Positions 25,909 to 33,525 of a stretch of DNA of 64,000 nucleotides are shown here, in pieces. Where the stretch lies: positions 124,001-188,000 of the forward strand of contig CAZIZN010000009.1 in NCBI GenBank assembly GCA_964543795.1, written 5' to 3'. This stretch comes from JACKIC01 sp964543795. Its GTDB lineage: Bacteria > Planctomycetota > UBA1135 > UBA2386. A program made the translations under genes and the position numbers. Numbering within the stretch: the stretch's first letter is position 1; each line of letters opens with the position of its first letter. Below the pieces are notes generated by a model, which was not told where the DNA came from, did no database searches, and worked only from the letters and a program-made list of their open reading frames with translations.

Positions 25909-27057
25909 TCAGGAAGCGAGGCAGGAGGCGACCCAGTCGAGTTCGCGCACGAGGCGGTCGGCCAGCGACCCGCCGCCCGCGAAGTCGCCGAGCACGGCCC
26001 AGGTGTAGGTCTCGACCTCGAGCAGCGGCAAGGGCTCGGCGGCCTGCGCGAGCGCACGCAGCGTGCGTTCGACGTCGGCGCGCGTCGAGCCGAACGGCCC
26101 CGGCTCGTCCCAGTAGACCGGCACGTGGTAGTGACTCCGGATGCGGCCACCGGCCGCGAACTCGGCCCGCCGTGCTTGGACTTCGCCGAGGTCGAGAGCC
26201 CGGGCCCCGCCGGCGGCGACCGTCTGGTGCAGGTAGCGGGGCTCGGCGAACGCGAGCAGCCGGTCCAGCCCTTCGGCCGCGCGAACCTCCAGACACGAAG
26301 AGACCTGGACCTTGGGCACGGCGATGCCGCGTGCGCGCAGGTCGGCGATCGCCGCGGCGGGATCCTCGCCGACGACGAACAGGTGGCAGAGGTCGACGCA
26401 GACGCCGAGGTGCCGCCGCAGCACCGCCTCGGGCACGGTCGTCCACGCTCCCTCGTCGAACAACCAGCGCTCGAGGAACTCGGCCGCGCCGGCCGCGGTC
26501 TCGAGCAGACAGAACGGCTCGGGTTCGAGCGCGAGCACGCAGCACACGCCCGTGCGCTCCTCGAGCGCCGCGAACGCGCTGGCGCAGCGCGCGAGGTTGC
26601 GCGCCATGAGCCGCAGATCGGGCTCCGGTTCGCCCGGGGCGCGGTAGCCGAGCGGCAGTGTCGAGATCGGCACGACCGCCCCGGCCTCGACCAGCATCGC
26701 CACGACGTCGGCGCACACCCGCGTGTAGTGCAGCCGCTCCTCCTGCGCCCAGTCCGGCCGATAGACGGCCTGCTTGACCACAGCCTCGTGGAAGTCGCCG
26801 AACGGGAAGGCGTTCAGGGTCCACAGCGGCGCTTCGATCGCCCCGAGTGCTGCGTGCAGCGTGCGCGCCGCGTCGGCGTCCCGCGCGATCTCGTCCGCCA
26901 GCGCCATCGGCCACCACGCCCCCACGCCGAACGCGCGGCCGCGCGCGCGCGCCGCTTCGGCCACCGGCCCGGTGTGCGAACGCAGCGCCCGCAGGTGCGC
27001 CGGCAGGTCGGCCGCCGGATGGACGTTGCCGCAGTAGGAGAGCCGCAGTTCGCGCAT
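25909..27057 (-). CDS. eboE: EboE-like metabolite traffic protein (TIM-barrel)
   Basis: 382 aa from ATG 27057. Begins LRLSYCGNVHPAADL, the opening of EboE-like proteins, followed by an alpha/beta barrel with LNAFPFGDFH, ALEPEPFCLLET, VCVDLCHLFVV and SYHVPVY-like metal-site segments resembling xylose-isomerase-type barrels. In known clusters EboE accompanies EboA/B/C/D/F and moves a metabolite precursor to the periplasm; none of those genes is near here, so a separate role is possible. Symbol by resemblance. Confidence 0.72.
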   Translation of the reverse strand: MRELRLSYCGNVHPAADLPAHLRALRSHTGPVAEAARARGRAFGVGAWWPMALADEIARDADAARTLHAALGAIEAPLWTLNAFPFGDFHEAVVKQAVYRPDWAQEERLHYTRVCADVVAMLVEAGAVVPISTLPLGYRAPGEPEPDLRLMARNLARCASAFAALEERTGVCCVLALEPEPFCLLETAAGAAEFLERWLFDEGAWTTVPEAVLRRHLGVCVDLCHLFVVGEDPAAAIADLRARGIAVPKVQVSSCLEVRAAEGLDRLLAFAEPRYLHQTVAAGGARALDLGEVQARRAEFAAGGRIRSHYHVPVYWDEPGPFGSTRADVERTLRALAQAAEPLPLLEVETYTWAVLGDFAGGGSLADRLVRELDWVASCLAS

Positions 27058-27181
27058 CGCAACACCGTTGCGAACGGCGCGGCCGTAGGCAAGTCCGCTC
27101 CGGCCGGCCCGAGGTAACGCTCCGGTCGCTGCCCGTCGAATGCCGATGGCTCGGACCGCGCCGCCGGCGTGGTCGCAGTCC

Positions 27182-28084
27182 ATGAGTTCCGAGATCGACG
27201 TGAATCCCCCCCACGACGCCGCCCACGACCGCGCCGAACGCCTCGTGGCGATCCGCAAGTCGGGCTCCTACCGCCAGGCCCACACCGACGCCGACTTCAT
27301 GGGTCGCGTGGAACTGCGCCCCGTGCGGCTGCAGCTCGAGTTGCTGAAGCCCGAGCTGATCCAGCACGAGCACGGCGTCGAGTCGACGATCGTCGTGTTC
27401 GGCGGCACCCGCGTGATCGAGAAGGCCGAAGCGGAGCGCAAGCTCGCGCACGCCGTCGAGCAGCTCGCCAAGCGGCCCGACGACAAGCAGCTGCAGCGGC
27501 GCGTGCGCATCGCGCAGAACGTGCTCAAGAAGGCGCACTACTACGACGAAGCGCGCGACTTCGGCCGCATGGTGTCGAGCCAGTGCCAGATCGACGGCCG
27601 CTGCGACTACGTGATCTGCACCGGCGGCGGCCCAGGCATCATGGAGGCCGCGAACCGCGGCGCCTTCGACGTCGGCGCCAAGTCGATCGGACTCAACATC
27701 ACGCTGCCGTTCGAGCAGGAACCGAACAGCTACATCACCCCGGAGCTCTGTTTCGAGTTCAAGTACTTCGCGATCCGCAAGATGCACTTCCTCATGCGCG
27801 CGAAGGCGATGGTCGCCTTCCCGGGCGGCTTCGGCACGATGGACGAGCTGTTCGAGGCGCTGACGCTGATCCAGACGCGGCGCATGGAGCCGATCCCGGT
27901 GGTCCTCTTCGGCCGCGACTACTGGCAGAGGCTCGTGAACTTCGAGACGTTCGTCGAGGAAGGCACGATCTCGCCCGAGGACCTCGGCCTGATCTCCTAC
28001 GCCGAGACGGCGCAGGAGTGTTGGCAGACGATCCTCGACTTCTACCGCGACCGCCCCGGCGAGCGGTTGCCGCGCGGGCAATGA
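27182..28084 (+). CDS. LOG family protein (lysine decarboxylase-like fold)
   Basis: 300 aa from ATG 27182; the in-frame ATG at 27140 adds residues unlike the family. The LOG motif PGGFGTMDELFEALTLIQT is at about 217-235 and CTGGGPGIMEAANRGA at about 145-160. LOG enzymes release free base from nucleoside monophosphates. This longer form (with an N-terminal helical domain) corresponds to bacterial TIGR00730-like nucleotide hydrolases rather than to cytokinin-specific LOGs; its substrate cannot be told. Confidence 0.85.
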   Translation: MSSEIDVNPPHDAAHDRAERLVAIRKSGSYRQAHTDADFMGRVELRPVRLQLELLKPELIQHEHGVESTIVVFGGTRVIEKAEAERKLAHAVEQLAKRPDDKQLQRRVRIAQNVLKKAHYYDEARDFGRMVSSQCQIDGRCDYVICTGGGPGIMEAANRGAFDVGAKSIGLNITLPFEQEPNSYITPELCFEFKYFAIRKMHFLMRAKAMVAFPGGFGTMDELFEALTLIQTRRMEPIPVVLFGRDYWQRLVNFETFVEEGTISPEDLGLISYAETAQECWQTILDFYRDRPGERLPRGQ

Positions 28085-28091
28085 CCGGGCG

Positions 28092-28793
28092 ATGACGCTG
28101 CCGCGCACTGGATTCCAGGCGGTGGAGCGCCGCGTGCTGCGGACCGTCGGCTGGTCGCTGGTCTCGATCGCGGCAGCCGCCGGGCTGGTGGCCCTGCTCG
28201 CCACCACGGTGTTCCGGCCGAACCTGCTGTGCGGCCCGATGAGCAGCGCCGAATCCGTCGCGCAGGCGACGCTGAAGAACCTGCATCGGGCACAGCTGGA
28301 GTTCCGCGAGCGCGCGGTGGTCGACCGCGACGGCGACGGCAACGGCGAGTTCGGCTGGTGCTCGGAGCTGGCGGGCACGGCACCGCTGCGCGGCGCGCCG
28401 GCCGATCGCTGGCTCGCCGCGCCCGTCCTGCCGCTCGCCTTCGGGAACCCCGAGCACGGCTGCTTCGAACGCGCGGGCTACCGGTTCCAGCTCTGGCTGC
28501 CGGCAGGCTGCGACCGATGGACGCACGAAGGCACTGGCGCACCGGTCGACGCCGAACGCAGTGAACAGGAGTTCGTCGCCTACGCGTGGCCGACGGCCGA
28601 GGACGCGGGCCGGCGCGCGTTCTTCCTCGACGCCAGCGGCGACGTGTTCGCCTGCCGCAATGCCGCCGGGTACCGCGGCGACGATCATCCGGTCCCGCTC
28701 GATGCGGCCTTCGGCAGTTCCGACGCCGATGCCGAACGCGCCGCCGGCGGCCGCACGGGACGCGATGGCGACGTCTGGGTGTGCGTGCAATGA
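28092..28793 (+). CDS. Secreted hypothetical protein, copy 1 of a tandem pair
   Basis: 233 aa. An N-terminal TM/signal (about 18-40) is followed by a domain starting AQATLKNLHRAQLEFRERAVVDRDGDGNGEFGW, with QLWLPAG, FFLDASGDVFACRN and a C-terminal DGDVWVC. The layout recalls DUF2950-like or type IV pilin-like planctomycete proteins. The DRDGDG stretch could bind Ca2+. Its stop overlaps the next gene's ATG by 4 nt. Confidence 0.68.
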   Translation: MTLPRTGFQAVERRVLRTVGWSLVSIAAAAGLVALLATTVFRPNLLCGPMSSAESVAQATLKNLHRAQLEFRERAVVDRDGDGNGEFGWCSELAGTAPLRGAPADRWLAAPVLPLAFGNPEHGCFERAGYRFQLWLPAGCDRWTHEGTGAPVDAERSEQEFVAYAWPTAEDAGRRAFFLDASGDVFACRNAAGYRGDDHPVPLDAAFGSSDADAERAAGGRTGRDGDVWVCVQ

Positions 28794-29434
28794 ACAAGGC
28801 ACCGCCGCGTTCGTTGCGCTGGTTCGCGCGCGCCGCAGCGCTCGGCACGGCCGTCGCACTGCTGCTGTGGCTCGTCGCCGTGCCCTCGTTCCCCGGCGCC
28901 CATCCGCCCGGTATTCACCCCGATGAGTCCGCCGCACGCGCCACCCTGATCGCGCTCCACGACGCCCAGCGACGGTTCCGGGCAGAACGCGCCGCCGATC
29001 GCGACGGCGACGGCCGCGGCGAGTTCGGCTGGTTCTCCGAGCTCACGGCCCACGAGCCGCCGCTGCTGCCTCCGGCCTTCCGCCTCGTGACGGACGGACG
29101 CGTCGAACGCGGCGCCTACGTGTTCCAGGTCTGGCTGCCTGCCGCGGAAGATCGCTGGGTCACCGAAGGTTCGGCGACGCCGGTGCACGCCGGAGCCGCA
29201 GCCGAGCGCTGGTGTGCCTACGCCTGGCCGCGCGAGCCGTCACCGGCACGGCGGGTCTTCCACATCGATGCCGACGGCGCCGTGTACGCACGTTCGAACC
29301 GACACGGCCGCTACGCGGGCCACGCGCGCCCGGTGCCGATCGACGCCGCGTTGCCGACCTCGATCGCTGGCGCACTGCCGACCTCGGCCGCACGCGTGGG
29401 GCGCGACGGTGCCTTGTGGACCGCGAGCCGATAG
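28790..29434 (+). CDS. Secreted hypothetical protein, copy 2 of a tandem pair
   Basis: 214 aa from ATG 28790 (ATGA overlap). Clear paralogue of the preceding gene: ARATLIALHDAQRRFRAERA, DRDGDGRGEFGWFSEL, VFQVWLPAAEDRW, VFHIDADGAVYARS occur in the same order. The cysteines of copy 1 are mostly missing. Likely arose by duplication; both are probably exported. Function unknown. Confidence 0.68.
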   Translation: MNKAPPRSLRWFARAAALGTAVALLLWLVAVPSFPGAHPPGIHPDESAARATLIALHDAQRRFRAERAADRDGDGRGEFGWFSELTAHEPPLLPPAFRLVTDGRVERGAYVFQVWLPAAEDRWVTEGSATPVHAGAAAERWCAYAWPREPSPARRVFHIDADGAVYARSNRHGRYAGHARPVPIDAALPTSIAGALPTSAARVGRDGALWTASR

Positions 29435-29448
29435 GCGATACCGCGGTG

Positions 29449-29748
29449 ATGCCCCACGAGATCCTGGTCGCCCTCGACGTCGCCGACCCACCCTCCTACC
29501 AGCGCTACCGCGAGGCGATGACGCCGCTGCTCGAAGCCGCCGGCGGGAGTTTCCGCTACGACTTCGAGATCGCGCGCACGCTGCGCAGCGAGGCGCCGCA
29601 CCCGATCACGCGCCTGTTCGCGATCGCCTTCCCCGACCGTGCCGCGCGCGAAGCGTTCTTCGCGGATCCGGACTACCTCGCGGCGCGCGAACAGTGGTTC
29701 GTGCCGGCGGTGAAGGGAGTGACCATCGTCGCCGAGTACGACCGCTGA
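29449..29748 (+). CDS. DUF1330 domain protein
   Basis: 99 aa from ATG 29449. Ferredoxin-like alpha-beta barrel pattern: EILVALDVADPPSYQRYREAM, LLEAAGGSF, RLFAIAFPDRAAREAFFADPDYLAARE, in the order of DUF1330 (a dimeric alpha-beta barrel relative). Role unknown. Its stop is 1 nt from the stop of the convergent acyltransferase-like gene. Confidence 0.75.
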   Translation: MPHEILVALDVADPPSYQRYREAMTPLLEAAGGSFRYDFEIARTLRSEAPHPITRLFAIAFPDRAAREAFFADPDYLAAREQWFVPAVKGVTIVAEYDR

Positions 29749-29749
29749 C

Positions 29750-30910
29750 TCACAGATACGCGGTCCACGGGTGCCGGCCGGCCTGCTTGTAGCGACGGTA
29801 GAGCCAGCACATCGGCCAGGCGACGAGCACGACGCCCGCAGCACCGATCCAGCTCGCGAGCCAGTCGCCGTCCCGCGCCGGCAGCGCACCGAGCGCCGCG
29901 CCGAGACCGATCAGCGGCAGGTGCAGCAGGTAGAAGAACAGCGGCACCTGGCCGAGCACGAGCAGCGGACTCGCCGCCAGCGGGGTCCGCCGCCCGTACC
30001 ACGCGCCGAGACCGGCCAGCAGCAGCGCCATGAGACCGAGCTCCAGCGCGAGGAACGTGACGCTCGGCGGGTACTTGCTGCAGTGCAGCCACTCGAGCCA
30101 CGAATCGTCGCGCCGGTGCAGGCCGAGGTTGCCGAACCCATCGAAACCGCGCAGCACGAAGAACAACGCCAGCGAGCCCGCACCCGCCGCGAGCCACCAG
30201 CGCGCGCCGAGCGCGCCGCGCGCGAGCCGTTCGCCGACCACGTGGCCGAGCAGCATCACCGGCAGCCAGCCGAGCACGGGATAGATCACGATGAGGTCGA
30301 GCCCGTCGCCGGACGCGGACCAGAAATCGAAGTGCAGCAGCAGCATCGCCGCGAGCGAGCGCTCGGCCCGCGCATCGCCCGCGTTCGCGAGTTCGACGAT
30401 GACGAGCAGCGCGCCCGCGAGGCCGGCGAGCCAGGGCGCCGGCAGTCTCCGCAACGGCACGAGCAGCAGCATGCCGGCACCGATGGCGAAGATGACCTGT
30501 GCGAACAACGGCAGCCAGTTCGTGAACGCCCAGCTCGCGGGCCCCTCCTGCGTGCGGAAGCACGCCGAGAGGTAGGTGAACTCGAGCACCAGCAGCACCA
30601 GCGCCCGCAGCACCAGCTGGCGGTCGAACGCACGCTGCGCGGCCGGATCCGTGCGCCGCGCCGCGGCCAGCGCGATGCCGGCACCCGCGAGGAACACGAA
30701 CGTCGGGGCACACAGGTGCGTCGCCCAGCGCGTCAGGAAGTCGGGGGCCGAGAGCGGGGCCGCCGCCGCGCGCACCGCCGAGTCGCCGTGCGGATGCTGC
30801 AGATTGACGACCGAGCCGACGTGGTCGACCGCCATCAACGCCATCACCAGGCCGCGCATCGCGTCCAGGGACGCGACCCGCGGCGACGCCACCGACCCGT
30901 TCGGCACCAT
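29750..30910 (-). CDS. DUF1624-like membrane protein (heparan N-acetyltransferase-like)
   Basis: 386 aa from ATG 30910, about ten TM helices. Opens RVASLDAMRGLVMALMAVDHV, the hallmark of DUF1624/DUF5009 acyltransferase-3-like proteins, and continues with THLCAPTFVFLAG and PLFFYLLHLPLIGL. Members are thought to transfer acyl groups across the membrane. No glycan gene is beside it. Confidence 0.8.
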   Translation of the reverse strand: MVPNGSVASPRVASLDAMRGLVMALMAVDHVGSVVNLQHPHGDSAVRAAAAPLSAPDFLTRWATHLCAPTFVFLAGAGIALAAARRTDPAAQRAFDRQLVLRALVLLVLEFTYLSACFRTQEGPASWAFTNWLPLFAQVIFAIGAGMLLLVPLRRLPAPWLAGLAGALLVIVELANAGDARAERSLAAMLLLHFDFWSASGDGLDLIVIYPVLGWLPVMLLGHVVGERLARGALGARWWLAAGAGSLALFFVLRGFDGFGNLGLHRRDDSWLEWLHCSKYPPSVTFLALELGLMALLLAGLGAWYGRRTPLAASPLLVLGQVPLFFYLLHLPLIGLGAALGALPARDGDWLASWIGAAGVVLVAWPMCWLYRRYKQAGRHPWTAYL

Positions 30911-30929
30911 GCGCGGTGACGATACCGCG

Positions 30930-32084
30930 TCAGGAGCCACGCACCGCGAGGCGCACACGACCGCCCGCCGAAGCGAAGCGCGCCGCGAGCCCGTCGGTCT
31001 CGGCGCGCAGCGGGGCATCCGCGTGCGGGTCGCGGAGCCGCGGCAGGGGCAGCCGTCGGTGGAATGCCGCGCCGAGGCGCAGCAGCCGCAGTTCGGCGAG
31101 CGCGTCACCGCGACACCGCTCCTCGTCGACGATCCGTTCCTCGATTCGACTCGTGAGCCAGGTCCCGCACTCGCGCGGCAACGCGCGGAACCGGCGCCAT
31201 TGCGCCTCGCGCACGTCGCACGTCGCGGCCGGCGGCACCAGCGCCGCGGCGGCGACGATCAGTTCGTCGAGTCCGGCCAGGTGCTGGCGGGTCGGATCGA
31301 AGCCACAGCGCAGCGCACCGATGCGTTCGCGCGCCGTCCACCCGCGCGCCGCTGCGGTGCCGTCGAGCCACGGCCGCACGAACTCGGCGATCGTGAGCTC
31401 GGGATCGTCGGCGACATCGAGGCGGCGATCGAGACGCGCGAGGCCCTCCTGCAACTCGTCCAGCGTCTCGCCGCCCAGGCGCGCCAGCCGAGCATCGTTC
31501 CAGAAGGCCATGAGCGAGCGCACCCAGCTGCGACAGGTCGACTCGGCGATCTCGTCGTGGTCGAGGACCGCCGTCAGCAGATCGAGCCACAGCCGCGCTG
31601 CCGCGAGTTCCGCTCCCTCGGCGAGGCGGGCGGACGCCTCCGCCCGCACGCCCCAGAGCAACCTCAGGTCGAGCAGACCCGCAGGTGCCCGGGGTTTCCG
31701 GTCCACGCAGCGTGCGCCGCGCTCGATCGCCGCCACGACCGGCGCCCATGCCGCACGGATCGCCGCCAGCCGCTCGGCGGTGACCGCCTTGCCGTCGAGC
31801 CTCGGCTCCTCGTCGAGTTCATGCCACGTGAACTGTCCGGCCAAGGCCCGATGTTCGCGCGCCGCGACGGCGTAGTGCACGAACGCCTCGCCTTCGCAGG
31901 TTTCGCCCCAGCCCGCCCCGCGCCGCCAGTCGATCGCCGCCTCGCGCGCATCGACCGCGGCGACGAAGGCGAGCAGCCGCTCGCGCACCCCCTCATCGGG
32001 CGCATGCCCCAACGACGCCGTGGCCATGCCGCCGAGCACGAGCCCCGTCGCGACCCCCGTGAGCCACCGATCGATCCGCCGCAT
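30930..32084 (-). CDS. Secreted hypothetical protein
   Basis: 384 aa from ATG 32084. Short N-terminal hydrophobic segment (about 8-24) with an Ala-x-Ala-like site before SLGHAPDEG, then an all-helical, Trp/Arg-rich chain with a pair of RLARLGGETLDEL-type repeats. No recognisable domain. Last core gene on this strand before the tRNA scar. Confidence 0.6.
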   Translation of the reverse strand: MRRIDRWLTGVATGLVLGGMATASLGHAPDEGVRERLLAFVAAVDAREAAIDWRRGAGWGETCEGEAFVHYAVAAREHRALAGQFTWHELDEEPRLDGKAVTAERLAAIRAAWAPVVAAIERGARCVDRKPRAPAGLLDLRLLWGVRAEASARLAEGAELAAARLWLDLLTAVLDHDEIAESTCRSWVRSLMAFWNDARLARLGGETLDELQEGLARLDRRLDVADDPELTIAEFVRPWLDGTAAARGWTARERIGALRCGFDPTRQHLAGLDELIVAAAALVPPAATCDVREAQWRRFRALPRECGTWLTSRIEERIVDEERCRGDALAELRLLRLGAAFHRRLPLPRLRDPHADAPLRAETDGLAARFASAGGRVRLAVRGS

Positions 32085-32159
32085 GCGCACCCCATCGGCA
32101 ATGCAGCGCACCGGACCCGACTGCCAATACTCGCGCCCCGTCTCCGCATCGCGGTCGTC

Positions 32160-32348
32160 ATGATCGCCGCCATCGAAGTGCAGGATTCGTTCTACGCCGG
32201 CTGGGGCACCCTGGCCCTCGTCAACGCGGGCCTCGCCCAGGGCAAGGGCCGCAGTGGCCTCAACTGGTTCCTCCTCTCGCTGCTGCTCGGCCCCGTGGCG
32301 ACCTTCCTGCTCGTCGCCCTGTTCGATCGGCTGCCGGCGGAGGGATGA
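32160..32348 (+). CDS. Small one-TM membrane protein
   Basis: 62 aa from ATG 32160; the longer frame upstream is the shadow of the previous gene. One TM helix (about 35-55, LNWFLLSLLLGPVATFLLVALF) preceded by a Gly/Lys-rich turn (NAGLAQGKGRSG). The AQGKGRS.L.WFLL pattern recalls small superinfection-immunity/membrane helper proteins found across bacteria. The following 128 bp to the tRNA scar hold no gene. Confidence 0.55.
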   Translation: MIAAIEVQDSFYAGWGTLALVNAGLAQGKGRSGLNWFLLSLLLGPVATFLLVALFDRLPAEG

Positions 32349-32476
32349 CCGGGTCGATCCGGCGATGCCCGCGGCGGCGCCTTGCGTCCCGCGCGCAGCG
32401 CGCCTCGGCGGAAGCGTATGGCGCCCGTTGCTCGGTCCGCCCGCCGCCTGCAACGCCTAGCTTCCGACGGAAAAAC

Positions 32477-32522
32477 TGGAGCGGGTGATGAGATTCGAAC
32501 TCACGACCCTCACGTTGGCAAA
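32477..32522 (-). pseudogene. tRNA-Gly(GCC) 3' fragment, likely attachment site
   Basis: On the minus strand the 46 nt start at the anticodon loop TTGCCAA (anticodon GCC), continue through the variable loop, a T-arm with GTTCGAAT, the acceptor 3' strand CACCCGC, the discriminator T and encoded CCA. The sequence upstream (32523 on) does not give a D-arm or acceptor 5' strand, so the tRNA cannot be functional. Tyrosine recombinases often cross over in the anticodon loop, precisely where the match ends. Confidence 0.8.
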
Positions 32523-32583
32523 GCTCTCTGGAAATCCGACGCAGGACCTTGAACGAGCCGTGGTTACGTAGGTTAGCAGGATT

Positions 32584-32617
32584 TGGACGAGTTGCAAGGC
32601 GTGGACGAGAGTGGACG
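32584..32617. repeat. Three TGGACG repeats beside the tRNA scar
   Basis: TGGACG at 32584-32589, 32602-32607 and 32612-32617, all on the same strand, about 60-95 bp inside the suspected island. They could be arm-type sites for an integrase or chance in GC-rich DNA. Apart from these and the perfect palindrome CGGTCGACCG near 32673, the stretch 32523-32913 shows no gene. Confidence 0.25.
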
Positions 32618-32913
32618 CAAGTGGCTGCGAATCGACGCCAGTTGCGCGGTTTGCATGCACATGCATACATCGGTCGACCGCTCATCGTGTTCCGCTTCGC
32701 CCGTAGTCGCACCAGCCAACCGGAGGGATCGGCACGCTCGAAAACCGAGGGCAAGCATGATCGCATTCGAACACTGATTCAAGGTCACGCGCAGGGCGCG
32801 AATGGGCTCAGCGACCGCGGCGAGGGGGCGCGTCGCCTTCGATCGATTCGAGGTGCGGCTTGAAGACCATAATGAGCCGCGCGGTCGTGAGGCGATGCGT
32901 GATCTCGGGCTCC

Positions 32914-33525
32914 CTAGCCTGGGAGAGGTCTGCTGTTCCCAGCAGACCCACCGCACGAGCAATCGAAGCAACCGTGTTCGGCACACGTTCCGCAAGCCTT
33001 CGTGACTCGCTCGCGCAGGGCCTTGCGCGCCCTGAACACCCGCACTCCCGCGTTGCTCTCTCCGAGCCCCGACTCGACCGCGAAGTCCTTGACGGCGACA
33101 CCGTCCAGTTCGATGCGACGCAGGGCCGTCGCCTGATCGGGCGGCAGCATGTCGATCAGACGGCGAATGCAACGACACAACTCGCGGTCGGCCTCGGCTT
33201 CGGGCTGCGACTCGGCGCGCCGCAGCTCGTCGGCAAGGGCCTGAAGTCGAGCGTTGGCCGTCGTAGCCCGCCGATGCCGGTCGACGATCGCGTTTCGCAG
33301 CACGCGGTAGAACCACGCCCGTGACGACTCGTCGGCGCGCAGCTCGCCGCCGCGTTCAAGACCCTTGACGAAGGCGTCCTGCACGACGTCCTCGGCCATG
33401 GCGCGGTCGCCGACGCGACGCTCCACGAACGCGACGAACTCGCGGTGACTGGCGACGAGTTCCTGCATCACGTAGTCGGGCAGGCCCGTGGCTTCGCCCC
33501 CATGTTGGCTGTCGTGGCAACTCAT
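32914..33525 (-). CDS. ECF sigma factor with Cys-rich C-terminal tail
   Basis: 203 aa from ATG 33525, overlapping the copA stop by 4 nt (ATGA). Region 2 (MAEDVVQDAFVKGLERG, AWFYRVLRNAIVDRHRR) and region 4 (DQATALRRIELDGVAVKDFAVESGLGESNAGVRVFRARKAL) are complete. The tail CGTCAEHGCFDCSC (about 178-191) has five cysteines and one histidine and an additional CRC lies near 119. The CorE type of ECF sigma senses copper through a C-terminal Cys-rich domain; being coupled to copA makes a similar role plausible here, though not proved. No anti-sigma gene is near. Confidence 0.83.
   Translation of the reverse strand: MSCHDSQHGGEATGLPDYVMQELVASHREFVAFVERRVGDRAMAEDVVQDAFVKGLERGGELRADESSRAWFYRVLRNAIVDRHRRATTANARLQALADELRRAESQPEAEADRELCRCIRRLIDMLPPDQATALRRIELDGVAVKDFAVESGLGESNAGVRVFRARKALRERVTKACGTCAEHGCFDCSCGGSAGNSRPLPG

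Noticed and set aside
32457..32666. 69-residue minus frame beside the tRNA scar as an integrase remnant
   Set aside because: No integrase residues (R-H-R-Y) are visible and part of it is the tRNA fragment itself.
32909..32948. Two hairpins at the 3' end of the ECF sigma gene as a terminator
   Set aside because: They lie largely inside the coding end and are not followed by a T-run on the transcribed strand.
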